A stretch of 64,000 nt of DNA. Origin: Pantoea agglomerans (GTDB taxonomy: Bacteria; Pseudomonadota; Gammaproteobacteria; Enterobacterales; Enterobacteriaceae). This document shows, one piece after another, positions 10,857 through 22,420 of the stretch (position 1 is the first letter of the stretch; the number at the start of each line of letters is the position of its first letter). The stretch lies in the NCBI RefSeq assembly GCF_021397715.1, contig NZ_CP090207.1:3410001-3474000 (forward strand), written 5' to 3'. Both the position numbers and the translations under genes were made by a program. Below the pieces are notes generated by a model. The model saw nothing but the letters and a program-made list of their open reading frames with translations. It ran no database searches and had not been told where the DNA came from.

Positions 10857-11645
10857 TTAACGAATTAATCCACGGGTTGAGCGGGCAAAGAAATCGTAGA
10901 AAGGCTGCACTTCGCTGTGCTGCTTCGCGATCGCTTCAATCTCCGGCTTCACTTCATCCAGCGTTCTGCCGCTGCGATAAAGCAATTTGTAGGCATTACG
11001 AATCGCGTGTAGTGACTCTTTGCTAAAGCCACGACGCTTCAGACCTTCAATGTTGATCCCGAACGGCGTGGCGTGGTTGCCCTGAGCAATCACGTAAGGC
11101 GGGACATCCTGCGCTACGCCGGAACAGCCGCCAACCATCACATGCGCACCAATTGTGCACCACTGATGTACCGCCGTCATGCCGCCAATAATGGCGAAAT
11201 CATCGACCGTGACGTGACCACCCAGGGTCGCGTTGTTGGCGAAGATGCAGCGGTTACCGATCACGCAGTCATGCGCAATGTGCGCATTCACCATCAGCAG
11301 ATTATCGCTGCCCACCTGGGTGACATGGCCGCCCTGCGTCGTGCCGCGATGAATCGTCACGCTTTCACGGATGCGGTTGCGATCGCCGATTTCAACCCGC
11401 GTCGGTTCACCGGCATATTTCAGATCCTGGTTCACTTCACCAATCGAGGCGAACTGATAGATCTGATTATCTTTGCCGATACGCGTATGGCCGTTAATCA
11501 CGACGTGTGATTTCAGGACCGTTCCCTCACCGATTTCAACGTTGGCCCCAACAAAGCAAAACGGACCAATGTGAACGTTAGCGCCAATAATGGCGCCTTC
11601 TTCGATGACAGAACTGGCATGGATAGTGGCGGTAGGATCAATCAC
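10857..11645 (-). CDS. lpxA: UDP-N-acetylglucosamine O-acyltransferase
   Basis: LpxA catalyses the first step of lipid A synthesis, transfer of R-3-hydroxyacyl from ACP to the 3-OH of UDP-GlcNAc. The 262-residue protein is a trimeric left-handed beta-helix with many hexapeptide repeats (for example [20 protein letters not shown]) and the catalytic His region [13 protein letters not shown] at about residues 120-130. The C-terminal helical domain starts near [12 protein letters not shown]. It lies 3 bp downstream of fabZ and 3 bp upstream of lpxB. Length equals E. coli LpxA. Confidence 0.97.
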   Translation of the reverse strand: MIDPTATIHASSVIEEGAIIGANVHIGPFCFVGANVEIGEGTVLKSHVVINGHTRIGKDNQIYQFASIGEVNQDLKYAGEPTRVEIGDRNRIRESVTIHRGTTQGGHVTQVGSDNLLMVNAHIAHDCVIGNRCIFANNATLGGHVTVDDFAIIGGMTAVHQWCTIGAHVMVGGCSGVAQDVPPYVIAQGNHATPFGINIEGLKRRGFSKESLHAIRNAYKLLYRSGRTLDEVKPEIEAIAKQHSEVQPFYDFFARSTRGLIR

Positions 11646-11648
11646 GAA

Positions 11649-12104
11649 TTATGCCTCCCGGCTACGGGCACACATCATGGTCGCTTCACAAACGATTTTG
11701 CCATCGACGGTCGCCACGCCTTTAAAGCGGGTCAGACCACGGCGGGTTTTCTCGAAAGTGACTTCCATGATCATTTGATCGCCCGGCACGACCGGACGCT
11801 TGAAGCGGGCATCGTCGATACCGGCAAAGTAGTAGAGTTCACCCGGTTCCAGTTTACCCACGCTTTTGAACGCCAGAATACCGGTGGCCTGCGCCATCGC
11901 TTCCAGGATCAGAACGCCAGGAAAAATCGGTTTACCAGGGAAGTGCCCCTGGAAAAACGGTTCATTAACAGAAACGTTCTTTACTGCGCGCAGGTATTTG
12001 TGCTCTTCAAATTCCAGCACACGGTCTACCAGCAGAAACGGATAGCGGTGCGGCAGCAGCTCTAAAATCTCTTCAATTTTCAGAGTATGAGTTTCAGTAG
12101 TCAA
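11649..12104 (-). CDS. fabZ: 3-hydroxyacyl-ACP dehydratase FabZ
   Basis: FabZ dehydrates 3-hydroxyacyl-ACP to trans-2-enoyl-ACP in fatty-acid elongation and competes with LpxA and LpxD for the hydroxyacyl-ACP pool. The 151-residue hot-dog-fold protein contains the catalytic His in [13 protein letters not shown] and the catalytic Glu in the helix [15 protein letters not shown]. It lies between lpxD and lpxA, so synthesis of fatty acid and lipid A precursors shares a transcript. A 152-bp gap with a hairpin separates it from lpxD. Confidence 0.97.
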   Translation of the reverse strand: MTTETHTLKIEEILELLPHRYPFLLVDRVLEFEEHKYLRAVKNVSVNEPFFQGHFPGKPIFPGVLILEAMAQATGILAFKSVGKLEPGELYYFAGIDDARFKRPVVPGDQMIMEVTFEKTRRGLTRFKGVATVDGKIVCEATMMCARSREA

Positions 12105-12145
12105 AATACTCTTCCCGTCCTAAAAATCTGATGACATCAATAACA

Positions 12146-12181
12146 CGGCCTGCACAGATCAATATGATCGTCCGCAGGCCG
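12146..12181. other. Intergenic hairpin between lpxD and fabZ
   Basis: An 8-bp perfect stem CGGCCTGC / GCAGGCCG encloses a second short stem GATC / GATC. It lacks a T run, so it is not a standard terminator. It may be an RNA-processing or stabilising element in the lpxD-fabZ transcript. The structure is visible, the role is a guess. Confidence 0.45.
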
Positions 12182-12256
12182 CAAATAGGTTCTGTGGCGC
12201 CTGGCTTCCCTGCTTAACACTTTTATTATGAAAGCCGGTCAGTTTTGGGATGGCGG

Positions 12257-13282
12257 TTAGTCGTCTTTACCGACCTTGCGCTCGATGGCTTTTAAGCGTT
12301 TGCTCATGTCATCGATGTTCATCACCAGCGCTGCAGTTTTGCGCCAGGTTTTGTTGGGTTGTAGCGGAATGCCCGACGAGTATACACCAGGCTCTGTGAT
12401 CGGACGCATGACCATGCCCATACCGGTCACCGTCACTTTGTCACAGATTTCCATATGACCGTTAATGACGCTGGCACCGCCAATCATACAATAACGACCA
12501 ATTTTTAAACTACCCGCCATGATCACACCGCCTGCAACCGCAGTATTGTCACCAATAACCACGTTGTGGGCGATCTGACACTGGTTGTCTATGATAACAC
12601 CATTGCCGATCAGAGTGTTATCCAGCGCACCGCGATCAATGGTGGTACAGGCACCTATTTCCACACGATCGCCGATAATGACAGCACCTAACTGGGGGAT
12701 TTTCACCCAGTTACCGCGATCGTTGGCATAACCAAAGCCATCAGAACCAATGACGGTACCGGACTGAATCAGACAATCCTGACCGATCTGAATTTCATGA
12801 TAAACCGAGACATTGGCCCACAAACGCGTGCCGCTGCCGATGCGGGTTTTTTTGCCAACAAAGCATCCCGCGCCGATCACCACATTGTCGCCCAGTTCAA
12901 CATCCGCTTCGATCACTGCATTCGCGCCAATGGCGACATTCGCGCCGAGTCGGGCGCTGGGATCGATAACGGCGCTGGGCGCAATATTGCTGGCCGGTTG
13001 AGGCGTAGTATCGAGTATTTGCGCCATACGCGCATACGTCAGGTAAGGGTTTTTCACTACCAGCGCTGCGGTGTGGCACCACTCCAGATCCGCTTCCGTC
13101 AGCACCACGGCTGAGGCCTTAATCAGGGCGAGTTGCTCGCGGTAACGGCTGTTTGCAAGAAAAGTGATTTGGCCAGTTGTGGCGGATTGCATAGAAGCAA
13201 TGCCGGAGATGACGATATCGCCATCTCCGTGCAATTCTGCATCCAACTGCTGGGCTAAATCAGCCAGTCGAATAGATGACAT
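12257..13282 (-). CDS. lpxD: UDP-3-O-(3-hydroxyacyl)glucosamine N-acyltransferase
   Basis: LpxD adds the N-linked 3-hydroxyacyl chain in the third step of lipid A synthesis. The N-terminal uridine-binding domain ([18 protein letters not shown]) is followed by a hexapeptide beta-helix (about residues 100-300) with the catalytic His in [11 protein letters not shown], and a C-terminal helix ([12 protein letters not shown]). The ATG at 13282 gives 341 residues, the E. coli length. A TTG one codon upstream is possible but unnecessary. The gap to the skp stop codon is 3 bp. Confidence 0.97.
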   Translation of the reverse strand: MSSIRLADLAQQLDAELHGDGDIVISGIASMQSATTGQITFLANSRYREQLALIKASAVVLTEADLEWCHTAALVVKNPYLTYARMAQILDTTPQPASNIAPSAVIDPSARLGANVAIGANAVIEADVELGDNVVIGAGCFVGKKTRIGSGTRLWANVSVYHEIQIGQDCLIQSGTVIGSDGFGYANDRGNWVKIPQLGAVIIGDRVEIGACTTIDRGALDNTLIGNGVIIDNQCQIAHNVVIGDNTAVAGGVIMAGSLKIGRYCMIGGASVINGHMEICDKVTVTGMGMVMRPITEPGVYSSGIPLQPNKTWRKTAALVMNIDDMSKRLKAIERKVGKDD

Positions 13283-13285
13283 CAA

Positions 13286-13783
13286 TTATTTAACCTGTTT
13301 CAGCACGTCGGCAGTGATGTCTTTTGCGTTTGATGCATAAGCCACCGCGTTAGCGTCGATTACGACGTCGTAGCCATCGCTGTCAGCGACTTTCTTCACG
13401 GCATCCTGAATACGGCTCAGCAGCTTGTTACGCTCTTCCATCTGACGACGGCGATTATCCTGCTCGAAAGCCTGCGCTTTAGAGGAGAAGGCTTCACGCT
13501 GCGACATCACGTCTTTTTCCATACGGCTGCGTTCGCTGGCCTTCATGGTAGAACCGTCACGCTGCAGACGCTGCATTTTGGTTTGCAGATCGCGTTCCTG
13601 GCTCTGCAGTTCGGTGGCGCGGCCTTTGAACTCATTTTCCAGCTGTTTAGCAACAGTCGCACGTTGCGGTAACTGTTGGAAAATGCTGGACACGTTTACC
13701 ACTGCAATTTTGTCAGCAGCCTGAACACCAGCGGAAACCGCTAAAGCAAGACCCAGACCTGCGGCACACAACAACTTTTTCAC
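13286..13783 (-). CDS. skp: Periplasmic chaperone Skp (OmpH)
   Basis: Skp is a trimeric jellyfish-shaped chaperone that holds unfolded outer-membrane proteins in the periplasm and delivers them to the BAM complex. A signal peptide ([21 protein letters not shown], cut before ADKIAVVN) is followed by long coiled-coil helices rich in K, E, R and Q, and a C-terminal [10 protein letters not shown]. The start is GTG at 13783, supported by AGGAG six bases upstream and by the position of the signal peptide; it gives 165 residues. It sits directly downstream of bamA, matching function. Confidence 0.95.
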   Translation of the reverse strand: MKKLLCAAGLGLALAVSAGVQAADKIAVVNVSSIFQQLPQRATVAKQLENEFKGRATELQSQERDLQTKMQRLQRDGSTMKASERSRMEKDVMSQREAFSSKAQAFEQDNRRRQMEERNKLLSRIQDAVKKVADSDGYDVVIDANAVAYASNAKDITADVLKQVK

Positions 13784-13893
13784 TATAAACTCCTTACCAT
13801 CAACGTTTGTGTCAGCGACACAGTGTTTGCCCCGGAACAGCAACATGAGCTGCCCGGTAGCAAGACTTCAGCTATGCATCCTTGCTCAGAACA

Positions 13894-16305
13894 TTACCAG
13901 GTTTTACCAATGTTAAACTGGAACTGCTCTGACTTGTCTCCATCAATTTTCTTGATCGGCTGGGCGTAAGAGAACACCAGTGGGCCGAGCGGCGACATCC
14001 ACTGCAGCGCAACACCGCTTGATACGCGGATATTGTTTGGATCGCTGTAGTCCGGAATACCCGCTGCACGCGTTTCCGCCGTATTTTCCCACTTGGTATC
14101 CCACGCCGTACCGGCATCGACAAACACCGAGGTACGGACCGAGTTAGCATACTTCTCGCTCAGGAACGGCGTTGGCGTAATCAGCTCCAGGCTGGCTATC
14201 GCCATGGCGTTACCGCCCACCGCATCATCCGACTTACAGACACCGTTTGGATCGGCGATCCGGCAGTTGGACGAGTTATTATTGTAGTACGCAGCCTTCG
14301 GACCAATGGTATTGGACTGGAAGCCACGAACGGTGCTGGAACCACCGGCATAGAAGTTCTCATAGAACGGCATCTCTTTGCCGTCGAGACCATCGCCATA
14401 ACCGACACGACCACGGCCTAACAGCACCCAGGTGCGATCCTGGTTAATCGGCACATATTGCTGAGTATCCAGCGTGGCCTTGTAGAAGCTGTTATCCGAG
14501 CCTGGAATGGTGACCTTACCGTTCAGGTTGGTCCGGTTACCGGAGGTCGGGAAGAAACCGCGATCCAGGGTGTTATAGGTCCAGCCGTAGTTGAAGGTGA
14601 AGTCATCTGCTGAGAAATCCCCTTCGTCATTGAGCTGCTGCGGCTTGCCGACCGAATTAAGATAACGCCACATCGCAACCTGCGGCTGCATGTTTGACAG
14701 GTCATTATGGACATAGCCCAGACCGACACGCAGGGTGTTGTTTTCATTAATCGGGAAGCCAAGCGTTCCGTCTACACCATAACTTTTGTTGGTATAGTCA
14801 GAAAGGTCAGCGTTGTCTGCTTTAAAGTCGTTATAGAACAGACGACCACCCAAACTGACACCGTCAACGGTGAAGTAAGGGTCAGTCAGCGAGAACTCGG
14901 CATAGGTCTGGTAGTCGTTTTTGGTACCGCTGATGCCAACGGTATTACCGGTGCCCAGCCAGTTGTCCTGCGTAACGCCGACCTGGAAGCTGACGCCACT
15001 TTCGGTGCCGTAACCGACGCCGAAGTTAAAGGTACCGGTGTTACGCTCTTTAACTTTGTAGACCACGTCAACCTGATCAGGCGAACCGGGCACACGCTGC
15101 GTATCGACATCGACGGTTTCGAAGTAGCCGGTACGGTTCAGACGCTCTTTGCCCTGCTCAACCAGATCGCTGCCCAGCCATGCCCCTTCCATCTGACGCA
15201 TTTCGCGACGCAGCACCGAATCTTTCGAGGTGTCGTTGCCTTCGAAACGGACGTTACGGACATAGTAGCGGTTGCCGGCATCCACGTTGATATGCAGTTT
15301 TACCGTCTTATCGGCATCGTTGATCTCTGGCTGAGAAACCACGCGCGGATAGGCGTAGCCATAGCGACCCAGCAGCTTCTTGATGTCATCTTCCATCTTC
15401 GTGACTTTCGCGCCGTTATACAGCTCGCCCGCCGGAATCTTGGTCAGATGTTCAATTTCTGCTGAATGGCCTGCCATGCTGCCATTGACGATCACGCCAG
15501 CGATTTTGTACTGATCGCCTTCGGTGATGTTGACCGTAATGTAGATGCCCTTCTTGTCCGGCGTCAGGCTGACCTGCGTGGAGTCGATGTTGAAGCGGGC
15601 ATAACCGCGATCGAGATAGAAGCTGCGCAGGGTTTCAAGGTCGCCCGCCAGTTTCTGTTTCTGGTATTTACGATCGCCGACCACGTTCCACCACGGCACT
15701 TCATCGCGCAGCTGGAAACGGGAGATCAGTTCATCGGAACTGAAGGCTTTGTTCCCGACGATGTTGATCTGCTGAATCTTGGCAGAGACACCTTCGGTGA
15801 ACACCAGTTTCAGATCGACACGGTTACGCGGCAGCGGCGTAACGACCGCTTTCACGCTGGCAGTATATTTACCGACGCTGTAGTAGAAATCTTCCAGTCC
15901 CTTCTCAATGGAAGAGAGCATGGTACGGTCCAGCGCTTCGCCGACGCGTACACCAGAGGCTTCCAGATTTTGTTTAAGCTGATCCTCTTTCACCGCTTTG
16001 TTACCGGTGAAGGTAATGCTGGCAATGGTAGGACGTTCTTTGACCTGGACAATCAGCGTTGTACCGTCTCGCAGGACCTGAACATCCTCAAAGTTGCCAG
16101 TAGCGAACAGCGAGCGAATGGTATTTCTGACATCATCGTCATTCACCGTATCGCCAACCCGTACTGGCATGCTCAGCAGAGCCGCGCCGACGGCGACTCG
16201 CTGCAGCCCTTCGAAATGAATATCCTTCACCACGAAATCGTCTGCACCGTAAACGGTGGCGCTGCTAAACAGCAGCGACGCTATGAGCAACTTTTTCATC
16301 GCCAT
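13894..16305 (-). CDS. bamA: Outer-membrane assembly factor BamA
   Basis: BamA is the Omp85 core of the BAM complex that folds beta-barrel proteins into the outer membrane. The 803-residue protein has a signal peptide ([20 protein letters not shown]), five POTRA domains (about residues 21-420, starting [17 protein letters not shown]) and a 16-strand barrel with the conserved VRGF loop motif (STVRGFQSN). It ends with an aromatic residue (QFNIGKTW), as expected for an OMP beta-signal. The start at MAMKK (16305) matches E. coli. It lies between rseP and skp. Confidence 0.97.
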   Translation of the reverse strand: MAMKKLLIASLLFSSATVYGADDFVVKDIHFEGLQRVAVGAALLSMPVRVGDTVNDDDVRNTIRSLFATGNFEDVQVLRDGTTLIVQVKERPTIASITFTGNKAVKEDQLKQNLEASGVRVGEALDRTMLSSIEKGLEDFYYSVGKYTASVKAVVTPLPRNRVDLKLVFTEGVSAKIQQINIVGNKAFSSDELISRFQLRDEVPWWNVVGDRKYQKQKLAGDLETLRSFYLDRGYARFNIDSTQVSLTPDKKGIYITVNITEGDQYKIAGVIVNGSMAGHSAEIEHLTKIPAGELYNGAKVTKMEDDIKKLLGRYGYAYPRVVSQPEINDADKTVKLHINVDAGNRYYVRNVRFEGNDTSKDSVLRREMRQMEGAWLGSDLVEQGKERLNRTGYFETVDVDTQRVPGSPDQVDVVYKVKERNTGTFNFGVGYGTESGVSFQVGVTQDNWLGTGNTVGISGTKNDYQTYAEFSLTDPYFTVDGVSLGGRLFYNDFKADNADLSDYTNKSYGVDGTLGFPINENNTLRVGLGYVHNDLSNMQPQVAMWRYLNSVGKPQQLNDEGDFSADDFTFNYGWTYNTLDRGFFPTSGNRTNLNGKVTIPGSDNSFYKATLDTQQYVPINQDRTWVLLGRGRVGYGDGLDGKEMPFYENFYAGGSSTVRGFQSNTIGPKAAYYNNNSSNCRIADPNGVCKSDDAVGGNAMAIASLELITPTPFLSEKYANSVRTSVFVDAGTAWDTKWENTAETRAAGIPDYSDPNNIRVSSGVALQWMSPLGPLVFSYAQPIKKIDGDKSEQFQFNIGKTW

Positions 16306-16356
16306 CGTTATTATGCGTTTTCCTAACACATCCCTCGAATGTTCGCGTTTCCGCGA

Positions 16357-17706
16357 TTACAGACGGGAGAAATCATTGAAAAGTGCAAGCCCCATTAACA
16401 GCACCAGTAAAATCGAACCGATGCGATAACTAAAGTCCTGAACTCGCTCGGACACCGGTCCACCTTTGATCTTTTCGATCGCCAGGAAGAGCAAGTGCCC
16501 ACCATCTAAAACCGGCAGAGGAAACAGATTGATGATGCCCAGGTTGACGCTAATCAACGCCAGAAACATCAGGTAGTAAATCAACCCATACTCTGCTGAC
16601 AATCCTGCACCCTGCGCAATTGAAATTGGTCCGCTCAGGTTGTTCAGCTTTACATCACCGGTTATTAACTTGCCCAGCATAGAAACGGTGAGCTTCATCA
16701 GTTGCCAGGTTTTTACACTGGCTTCGCCGATTGCCGCAAACGCGCCATACTGTCTTACCGTTTTATACTCTTCTGGCAGTGGAACAATTCGGGGAATGAC
16801 GCCCGCAAACCCTTCCGCTTCGTTGCCAGGTTTCGCCTCTGGCGTCATCGTCAGCGTGATGTTGTCACCGCCGCGATCCACCTCAAGCGCCATGCTTTTG
16901 CCGGGATTATCCCGGACCTGAGCGACAAAAGCCTGCCACTGCGATAATGGCTGACCATCGACTTTAACGATCCTGTCGCCTGCTTGCAAACCGGCTTCAC
17001 TGGCTGGCGAGTTCGCCTGAACTTCGGCGAGGGTGGTTTCTATCTGCGGACCGCGCGGACGAATACCCAATGCCACCACCGGGTCCTGCTTATCAGGTTC
17101 AAACTGCCAGTTACGTAAATCCAGCGGCTTCTGTTGCGTGGCCTCTTCGCCGAAACGCGCCACGGTTAAGGTGGCAGTGCTGTCGCCGATTTTACCGACC
17201 AGCGCCATGCGTACAGCATCCCAGTCAGGCGTTTCGATACCGTCAACCGCCTTTAGTTCCATGCCAGGCTTAATTTGCGCTTCTGCAGCCACCGAACCGT
17301 TTAAAATTTCGCCAACGACCGGACGTACGCCAGGCACGCCGTGAATAAACACAACCCAGTAAGCAAAGATGGCGAAAAGGAAATTGGCGATGGGACCGGC
17401 CGCAATGATCGAGGCTCGTTGCCAGATAGCTTTGTTATTGAACGCCTGATGGCGCAGCTCAGCCGGTACGCTTTCAACGCGTTCGTCGAGCATTTTGACG
17501 TAGCCGCCGAGTGGGATCAGCGCGATAACAAATTCGGTGCCGTGACGGTCGCGGCGCTGCCAGAGTGACTTACCGAAACCGATGGAGAAGCGCTCGACTT
17601 TGACACCGCAGCGGCGAGCGACCCAGAAGTGGCCAAACTCATGTACGGTAATCAACACGCCCAGCGCGACGATAAAGGCGACAAAACTCCAGATTATACT
17701 CAACAT
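16357..17706 (-). CDS. rseP: Site-2 intramembrane zinc protease RseP
   Basis: RseP makes the second cut in the anti-sigma-E factor RseA after DegS and also removes signal-peptide remnants. The zinc-binding HEFGH motif is at residues 22-26 in the first membrane helix, and the third ligand motif is in LPVLDGGHL near residue 400. Two periplasmic PDZ domains lie between (the second with [18 protein letters not shown]). Length 449 against 450 in E. coli. It lies 12 bp after cdsA and is followed by bamA, linking sigma-E signalling with OMP assembly. Confidence 0.97.
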   Translation of the reverse strand: MLSIIWSFVAFIVALGVLITVHEFGHFWVARRCGVKVERFSIGFGKSLWQRRDRHGTEFVIALIPLGGYVKMLDERVESVPAELRHQAFNNKAIWQRASIIAAGPIANFLFAIFAYWVVFIHGVPGVRPVVGEILNGSVAAEAQIKPGMELKAVDGIETPDWDAVRMALVGKIGDSTATLTVARFGEEATQQKPLDLRNWQFEPDKQDPVVALGIRPRGPQIETTLAEVQANSPASEAGLQAGDRIVKVDGQPLSQWQAFVAQVRDNPGKSMALEVDRGGDNITLTMTPEAKPGNEAEGFAGVIPRIVPLPEEYKTVRQYGAFAAIGEASVKTWQLMKLTVSMLGKLITGDVKLNNLSGPISIAQGAGLSAEYGLIYYLMFLALISVNLGIINLFPLPVLDGGHLLFLAIEKIKGGPVSERVQDFSYRIGSILLVLLMGLALFNDFSRL

Positions 17707-17718
17707 CGTTGCCTGTCC

Positions 17719-18576
17719 TTAAAGGGTGCGGAACACCAGCAGCAGTAAACAGGCAAACACCGGCACTGCCGCCGTCAGACTATCGATGCGATCCAGAATG
17801 CCGCCGTGACCGGGAATCAGGTTGCCACTGTCTTTAATCCCCGCTTCACGTTTGAACATGCTCTCGGTCAGGTCACCCAGCACCGAGGCCAGCGTGGCAA
17901 TAATCGCGCAGATCACCAGCGTGCCGGCTGATACCGTCAGCGGTGCCAGCGTGGCAAAAAGCAGTGCAATCAGCGCCGACGACACCAGACCGCCAAGAAA
18001 ACCTTCCCAGGTTTTACCTGGAGAGACTTTCGGTGCCAGCTTGTGCTTACCAAACATTTTGCCAAACATGTAGGCACCCGAATCGGCGCCCCACACCAGC
18101 AACATCACAAACAGCAGCCACCAGGCACCGGCGAAATGGTCGGTATCGTAATGATACTGACGCAGCGCCATCATGCCCCAGAAGAAAGGCACCAGCGTTA
18201 ACACGCCAAACAGTAAGCGGAGCGGACGCGAATGGCGCCAGAACGACGCCGAAGCAGGATAGGAGAGCACCAGCAACAGCGCAACAACCCACCACACCAG
18301 CGACGCCCAAAGCGAGGTCGCGACCTGCGGCAGATGCACATCATGTTGATAAGGTGGCAAGGTAAACAGCATCAGCGCCAGCAGCAGCCCACAGAGCACG
18401 GCCAGCCAGATGCGTTGTTGACGGGACGCCATGCCAGCCAGTTGCCCCCATTCCCAGGCAGCCAGCATGCAGATAACGATGGTGGTAATAGCAAAACCCA
18501 CCGGCGGTAACCAGAACAGAGCAGCAATTACCAGCGGAATTAATATCAACGCGGTAATCAGACGAGACTTCAGCAA
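17719..18576 (-). CDS. cdsA: Phosphatidate cytidylyltransferase (CDP-diglyceride synthase)
   Basis: CdsA makes CDP-diacylglycerol from phosphatidic acid and CTP, the branch point for all phospholipids. The 285-residue integral membrane protein has about eight hydrophobic helices and the C-terminal family signature (LTESMFKREAGIKDSGNLIP followed by GHGGILDRIDS). The start codon is TTG (18576), giving MLKSRLITALILIPLV, which aligns with E. coli CdsA of the same length. It follows uppS by 18 bp. Confidence 0.96.
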   Translation of the reverse strand: MLKSRLITALILIPLVIAALFWLPPVGFAITTIVICMLAAWEWGQLAGMASRQQRIWLAVLCGLLLALMLFTLPPYQHDVHLPQVATSLWASLVWWVVALLLVLSYPASASFWRHSRPLRLLFGVLTLVPFFWGMMALRQYHYDTDHFAGAWWLLFVMLLVWGADSGAYMFGKMFGKHKLAPKVSPGKTWEGFLGGLVSSALIALLFATLAPLTVSAGTLVICAIIATLASVLGDLTESMFKREAGIKDSGNLIPGHGGILDRIDSLTAAVPVFACLLLLVFRTL

Positions 18577-18594
18577 AGGTTACCCCCAGATTGC

Positions 18595-19347
18595 TCAGGC
18601 GCCGCCTGGTGCAGCGCCGCCAAAACGACGCTCCCGCAGAGAGAATGCATTCAGTGCACCTTCAAAAACGTGTTCATCGAAATCCGGCCAGAGCACATCG
18701 GTAAAATAGAATTCAGCATAGGCAATTTGCCACAGCAGGAAGTTGCTAATCCGATGCTCTCCCCCGGTCCTTATCACTAAATCCACTGGCGCCAGCTCAT
18801 GCATACAGAGCTGCGACGTCAGGCTCTCTTCGGTAATCTGGTCAGGACGCAGTAAACCTTCCTGTACCTGTTCTGCCAGTTTTTTCACGCCTTCGATAAT
18901 ATCCCAACGGCCGCCGTAGTTCGCAGCGATGTTGAGCGTCAGGCCATCATTATTTGCGGTCAGCGCCTCAGAACGACGAATCCGCTCCTGAATACGCGGG
19001 CTGAACCGGCTGGTATCGCCAATGATGCGTAAACGGACATTGTGCTTGTGCAGGCTCTTTACTTCACTGTCGAGCGCCCAGACAAACAGCTCCATTAATG
19101 CGGTGACTTCCTGCGCCGGACGGCTCCAGTTTTCACTACTGAAAGCATAGAGCGTCAGCGCCTCAAGGTTATTACTCACGGCAAAACTGACCGCGCGGCG
19201 AACCGATTTCACGCCCGCTTTGTGGCCGGAAATACGCAATTTTCCCTGATTTTTGGCCCAGCGACCATTGCCATCCATGATGATAGCGACGTGGCGCGGA
19301 CCGGTTTCCTGCTGGTCATCAGTGTTGTTGTGATTGTTAGACGACAT
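18595..19347 (-). CDS. uppS: Undecaprenyl diphosphate synthase
   Basis: UppS adds eight isopentenyl units in cis to farnesyl diphosphate to make the undecaprenyl carrier used for peptidoglycan, O-antigen and other glycans. The 250-residue cytosolic enzyme contains the signature MDGNGRWAK (catalytic Asp at residue 25) and the C-terminal [16 protein letters not shown] with RRFGG near the end. It lies downstream of dxr, which supplies isoprenoid precursors, and upstream of cdsA. Confidence 0.97.
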   Translation of the reverse strand: MSSNNHNNTDDQQETGPRHVAIIMDGNGRWAKNQGKLRISGHKAGVKSVRRAVSFAVSNNLEALTLYAFSSENWSRPAQEVTALMELFVWALDSEVKSLHKHNVRLRIIGDTSRFSPRIQERIRRSEALTANNDGLTLNIAANYGGRWDIIEGVKKLAEQVQEGLLRPDQITEESLTSQLCMHELAPVDLVIRTGGEHRISNFLLWQIAYAEFYFTDVLWPDFDEHVFEGALNAFSLRERRFGGAAPGGA

Positions 19348-19524
19348 AACGCGTACTCTATTCCTTTCATCAGAAATGCTGTGGTTTCTGAATACATTGC
19401 GCCCGATCTAAATCCTGACACCTTATGTCAGGCTACACCGAATCCGGTGACAGACCGTGAAACGCGAGCCAGCGACTATACCATTTTCACCTGAAGCGAA
19501 CAAATGGCCTCATAACGATCGGCG

Positions 19525-20721
19525 TCACGACGTGAAGCGCGACAACATTTCTGTCGCCAGCGCGCGTGCGGTGCGATCGATTTCAAGGACAGCGTCCACC
19601 GAATCCGGTTCCGGACACGCCTGTGCCGCCAGCACAGCGCTGTTCAGCGCGGCGATGTCGGTAAAGCGAATCTGGTGATTCAGGAAAGCCGCAACGGCAA
19701 CCTCGTTGGCAGCATTGAGCGTGGTGGTCGCCGCCTGCCCTGCTTCACAAGCGTCAATCGCCAGCTTCAGACAGGGGTAGCGACCAAAATCAGGTTCTGC
19801 AAACGTCAGCGCCGACATGCGGGTGAAATCCAGCGGCGTGACGCCAGCGTGAATACGCGCAGGCCAGGCCATGCTGTGGGCAATCGGCGTACGCATATCG
19901 GGAGAACCCAACTGAGCCAGCACGCTGCCATCGCAGTATCGCACCATGGAGTGAATCACCGATTGTGGGTGCAGTATCACTTCCATCTGCGCTGCGCTGG
20001 CATTAAACAGCCAACGGGCTTCAATGTATTCAAGACCTTTATTCATCATGGTGGCCGAATCAACGGAGATTTTTCGCCCCATTGACCAGTTCGGATGTGC
20101 ACAGGCCTGATCCGGCGACATGGCGCTAAGATCCGCTAAATCTGTGTCACGAAAAGGACCACCTGATCCCGTAAGGATAATCGACTCAATGCCGTTATCC
20201 TGCAGGTCAGCGTAACCTAACTGATGCTGGATGGTAGCCGGTAAACTCTGAAAAATGGCGTTATGCTCGCTGTCGACCGGCAGTAATTGAGCATTATGAT
20301 GGCGCACCGCCTCCATAAACAAACGGCCGCAGGTGACAAGCGATTCTTTATTCGCCAGCAGCACGGTTTTGCCGGCGCGGATCGCTGCCAGCGTCGGCAG
20401 CAGACCGGATGCGCCGACAATTGCCGCCATCACCTGATCGACCTCATCCAGCGCTGCCAGCTCACAGGCTGCCTGAACGCCGGAGAGCACTTCAGTGTTT
20501 ACCTTGAGTGCTCTCAGTCGCTCACGCAACGCGGCTGCTGACGTTTCGTCGGCCATTGCGGCATAGCGCGGATGGAAAGTGGCACACTGTTCGGCCATCA
20601 GCGCTACGTTTTGGCCGGCAACCAGCGCCGTAATCTGGTAACGCTCCGGATTGGCGCGCACCACCGCCAGGGTACTGGTGCCGATCGACCCGGTTGAGCC
20701 CAGCAGAGTTAATCGCTTCAT
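19525..20721 (-). CDS. dxr: 1-deoxy-D-xylulose 5-phosphate reductoisomerase
   Basis: Dxr (IspC) converts DXP to MEP with NADPH, the committed step of the non-mevalonate isoprenoid pathway and the target of fosmidomycin. The NADPH-binding [11 protein letters not shown] is at residues 7-17, NKESLVTCG and the metal-binding DSEHNAIFQ are in the centre, and the substrate-loop segment [20 protein letters not shown] follows. The ATG at 20721 gives 398 residues as in E. coli; an upstream in-frame codon would add four residues not found in the family. The 177-bp gap to uppS has no other gene. Confidence 0.97.
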   Translation of the reverse strand: MKRLTLLGSTGSIGTSTLAVVRANPERYQITALVAGQNVALMAEQCATFHPRYAAMADETSAAALRERLRALKVNTEVLSGVQAACELAALDEVDQVMAAIVGASGLLPTLAAIRAGKTVLLANKESLVTCGRLFMEAVRHHNAQLLPVDSEHNAIFQSLPATIQHQLGYADLQDNGIESIILTGSGGPFRDTDLADLSAMSPDQACAHPNWSMGRKISVDSATMMNKGLEYIEARWLFNASAAQMEVILHPQSVIHSMVRYCDGSVLAQLGSPDMRTPIAHSMAWPARIHAGVTPLDFTRMSALTFAEPDFGRYPCLKLAIDACEAGQAATTTLNAANEVAVAAFLNHQIRFTDIAALNSAVLAAQACPEPDSVDAVLEIDRTARALATEMLSRFTS

Positions 20722-20767
20722 GATGCTATCCATGTGAAGTCAACAGACGTGCCCGCAGGCACAATGT

Positions 20768-20819
20768 AAAACGCCGCCAGATGTCGCATTCATACGAATA
20801 CCTCTCTGTACGGCGTTTT
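20768..20819 (-). terminator. Possible terminator downstream of frr
   Basis: AAAACGCCG (20768-20776) pairs with CGGCGTTTT (20811-20819), with a further short internal stem ATTC-ATAC-GAAT in the large loop. On the minus strand the stem ends in GCGTTTTACA between frr and dxr. The long loop makes it less certain than a compact terminator. Confidence 0.45.
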
Positions 20820-20836
20820 GTCCGGCAGTGATGGGA

Positions 20837-21394
20837 TTAGAAATCCATCAGCTCCGTCTCTTTTTCTGACAGTGCAGCATCAACTTTCTTGATGTGTGCA
20901 TCGGTCATTTTCTGAATTTCATCCTGCGCACGACGCTCGTCGTCTTCGCTGATCTCTTTATCTTTCAGCAGCGCTTTGATTTTATCGTTGGCATCGCGAC
21001 GGACGTTACGTACCGACACGCGGCCCTGCTCGGCTTCGCCGCGCACGATTTTGATCAGGTCTTTACGGCGCTCTTCCGTCAGTGCAGGCAGCGGAACACG
21101 AATATCCGTGCCGGCTGAACTTGGGTTCAGGCCCAGATCGGAGGTCATGATCGCCTTTTCGACTGCCGGACCGAGGGAGCGATCAAACACGTTGATTTTC
21201 AGCGTGCGTGAATCTTCCACGGTGACGGAGGCGAGCTGACGCAGCGGCGTTGGCGTACCGTAATATTCGACGACGATGCCGTCGAGCAGCGAAGGTGAAG
21301 CACGACCGGTGCGCACTTTGCTGATGGTGGTTTTGAATGCTTCGACGCATTTGTCCATGCGCGTATCAGCATCTTTTTTGATGTCGTTAATCAC
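20837..21394 (-). CDS. frr: Ribosome recycling factor
   Basis: RRF splits the post-termination ribosome together with EF-G. The 185-residue protein shows the family's conserved segments [20 protein letters not shown] and [20 protein letters not shown], and ends in a long helix. The start is GTG at 21394, supported by AAGGG seven bases upstream and exact agreement with the E. coli length. A longer in-frame start at 21496 would add 34 unrelated residues. It lies 143 bp downstream of pyrH. Confidence 0.97.
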   Translation of the reverse strand: MINDIKKDADTRMDKCVEAFKTTISKVRTGRASPSLLDGIVVEYYGTPTPLRQLASVTVEDSRTLKINVFDRSLGPAVEKAIMTSDLGLNPSSAGTDIRVPLPALTEERRKDLIKIVRGEAEQGRVSVRNVRRDANDKIKALLKDKEISEDDERRAQDEIQKMTDAHIKKVDAALSEKETELMDF

Positions 21395-21537
21395 GTTGAA
21401 ACCCTTGGATTCGGTTTGACCTGGCCAGTTCCGGCATAACCGGAAGCGGGATCGATAATCATCGATAATCCTGACTGGTGCGCGATGCGTTATCATCGCG
21501 CTGACAGAATATACCTTATTTTATCTCGCCTCGGGTA

Positions 21538-22263
21538 TTAATGCGTAATCAGGGTGCCTTCTTTTTCACCCATCACTACGCGACGCAGTGCGCCAGGTTT
21601 ATTCATGTTGAAGACGCGGATCGGCAATTTATGGTCACGCGCCAGAGTGAAGGCGGCAAGATCCATCACTTTCAGCTCCTGATCCAGCACTTCAGCGTAG
21701 GTGAGCTGTTCATACAGCGTCGCGTCCGGGGTTTTCACCGGGTCGGCAGAGTAAACGCCGTCAACCTTGGTTGCTTTCAGTACCACGTCGGCTTCAATCT
21801 CAATGCCGCGCAGACAGGCAGCAGAGTCAGTGGTGAAGAACGGGTTACCGGTACCGGCAGAGAAAATCACCACGCGGTTGTTGCGCAGCAGGCTAATCGC
21901 TTCCGCCCAGCTGTAGTTGTCACAGACGCCGTTCAGTGGAATTGCCGACATCAGGCGTGCGTTCACATAGGCGCGGTGCAGTGCATCACGCATTGCCAGG
22001 CCGTTCATCACGGTCGCCAGCATTCCCATGTGGTCGCCCACGACGCGGTTCATGCCCGCCTGTGCCAGGCCTGCGCCACGGAACAGGTTACCCCCGCCAA
22101 TCACAACGCCAACCTGGATGCCCAGTTCAACCAGTTCTTTTACCTCTTGTGCCATACGGTCAAGCACACTCGCGTCAATACCAAAACCTTCAGCGCCTTG
22201 CAGGGCTTCGCCGCTCAGTTTCAGCAGGATACGTTGATAAACAGGTTTTGCGTTGGTCGCCAT
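21538..22263 (-). CDS. pyrH: UMP kinase
   Basis: PyrH phosphorylates UMP to UDP, is activated by GTP and inhibited by UTP, and is essential. The 241-residue amino-acid-kinase-fold protein has [13 protein letters not shown] at the N-terminus, [10 protein letters not shown] (residues about 57-66) and [13 protein letters not shown] in the centre. Length equals E. coli PyrH. It lies between tsf and frr, the usual order. Confidence 0.97.
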   Translation of the reverse strand: MATNAKPVYQRILLKLSGEALQGAEGFGIDASVLDRMAQEVKELVELGIQVGVVIGGGNLFRGAGLAQAGMNRVVGDHMGMLATVMNGLAMRDALHRAYVNARLMSAIPLNGVCDNYSWAEAISLLRNNRVVIFSAGTGNPFFTTDSAACLRGIEIEADVVLKATKVDGVYSADPVKTPDATLYEQLTYAEVLDQELKVMDLAAFTLARDHKLPIRVFNMNKPGALRRVVMGEKEGTLITH

Positions 22264-22387
22264 GGTCAGTTCTTCCTGGAAGATAGGGTGATAAGGAGAA
22301 GTAAAATCTGATCGATCATCCGCTTACCGCAATCAAATTGCTATTGGGATGAAACTGAAAACGTGTCTGTTGCGGTTCACAGACAAA

Positions 22388-22413
22388 AAAGAACCGCCTT
22401 CTGGCGGTTCTTT
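22388..22413. terminator. Terminator downstream of tsf
   Basis: A perfect stem AAAGAACCGCC / GGCGGTTCTTT with a TTCT loop is flanked by A and T runs. On the minus strand it lies just after the tsf stop codon and would separate rpsB-tsf from pyrH transcription, at least in part. Confidence 0.85.
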
Positions 22414-22420
22414 CAGAGCA

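Noticed and set aside
15466-16326. Long open frame (286 codons) on the plus strand opposite bamA
   Set aside because: It is antisense to a clearly identified gene, has no family features, and arises from the codon bias of the real gene. The same holds for long frames opposite dnaE (7702-8685), ldcC (2543-3292) and bamA (14707-15465).
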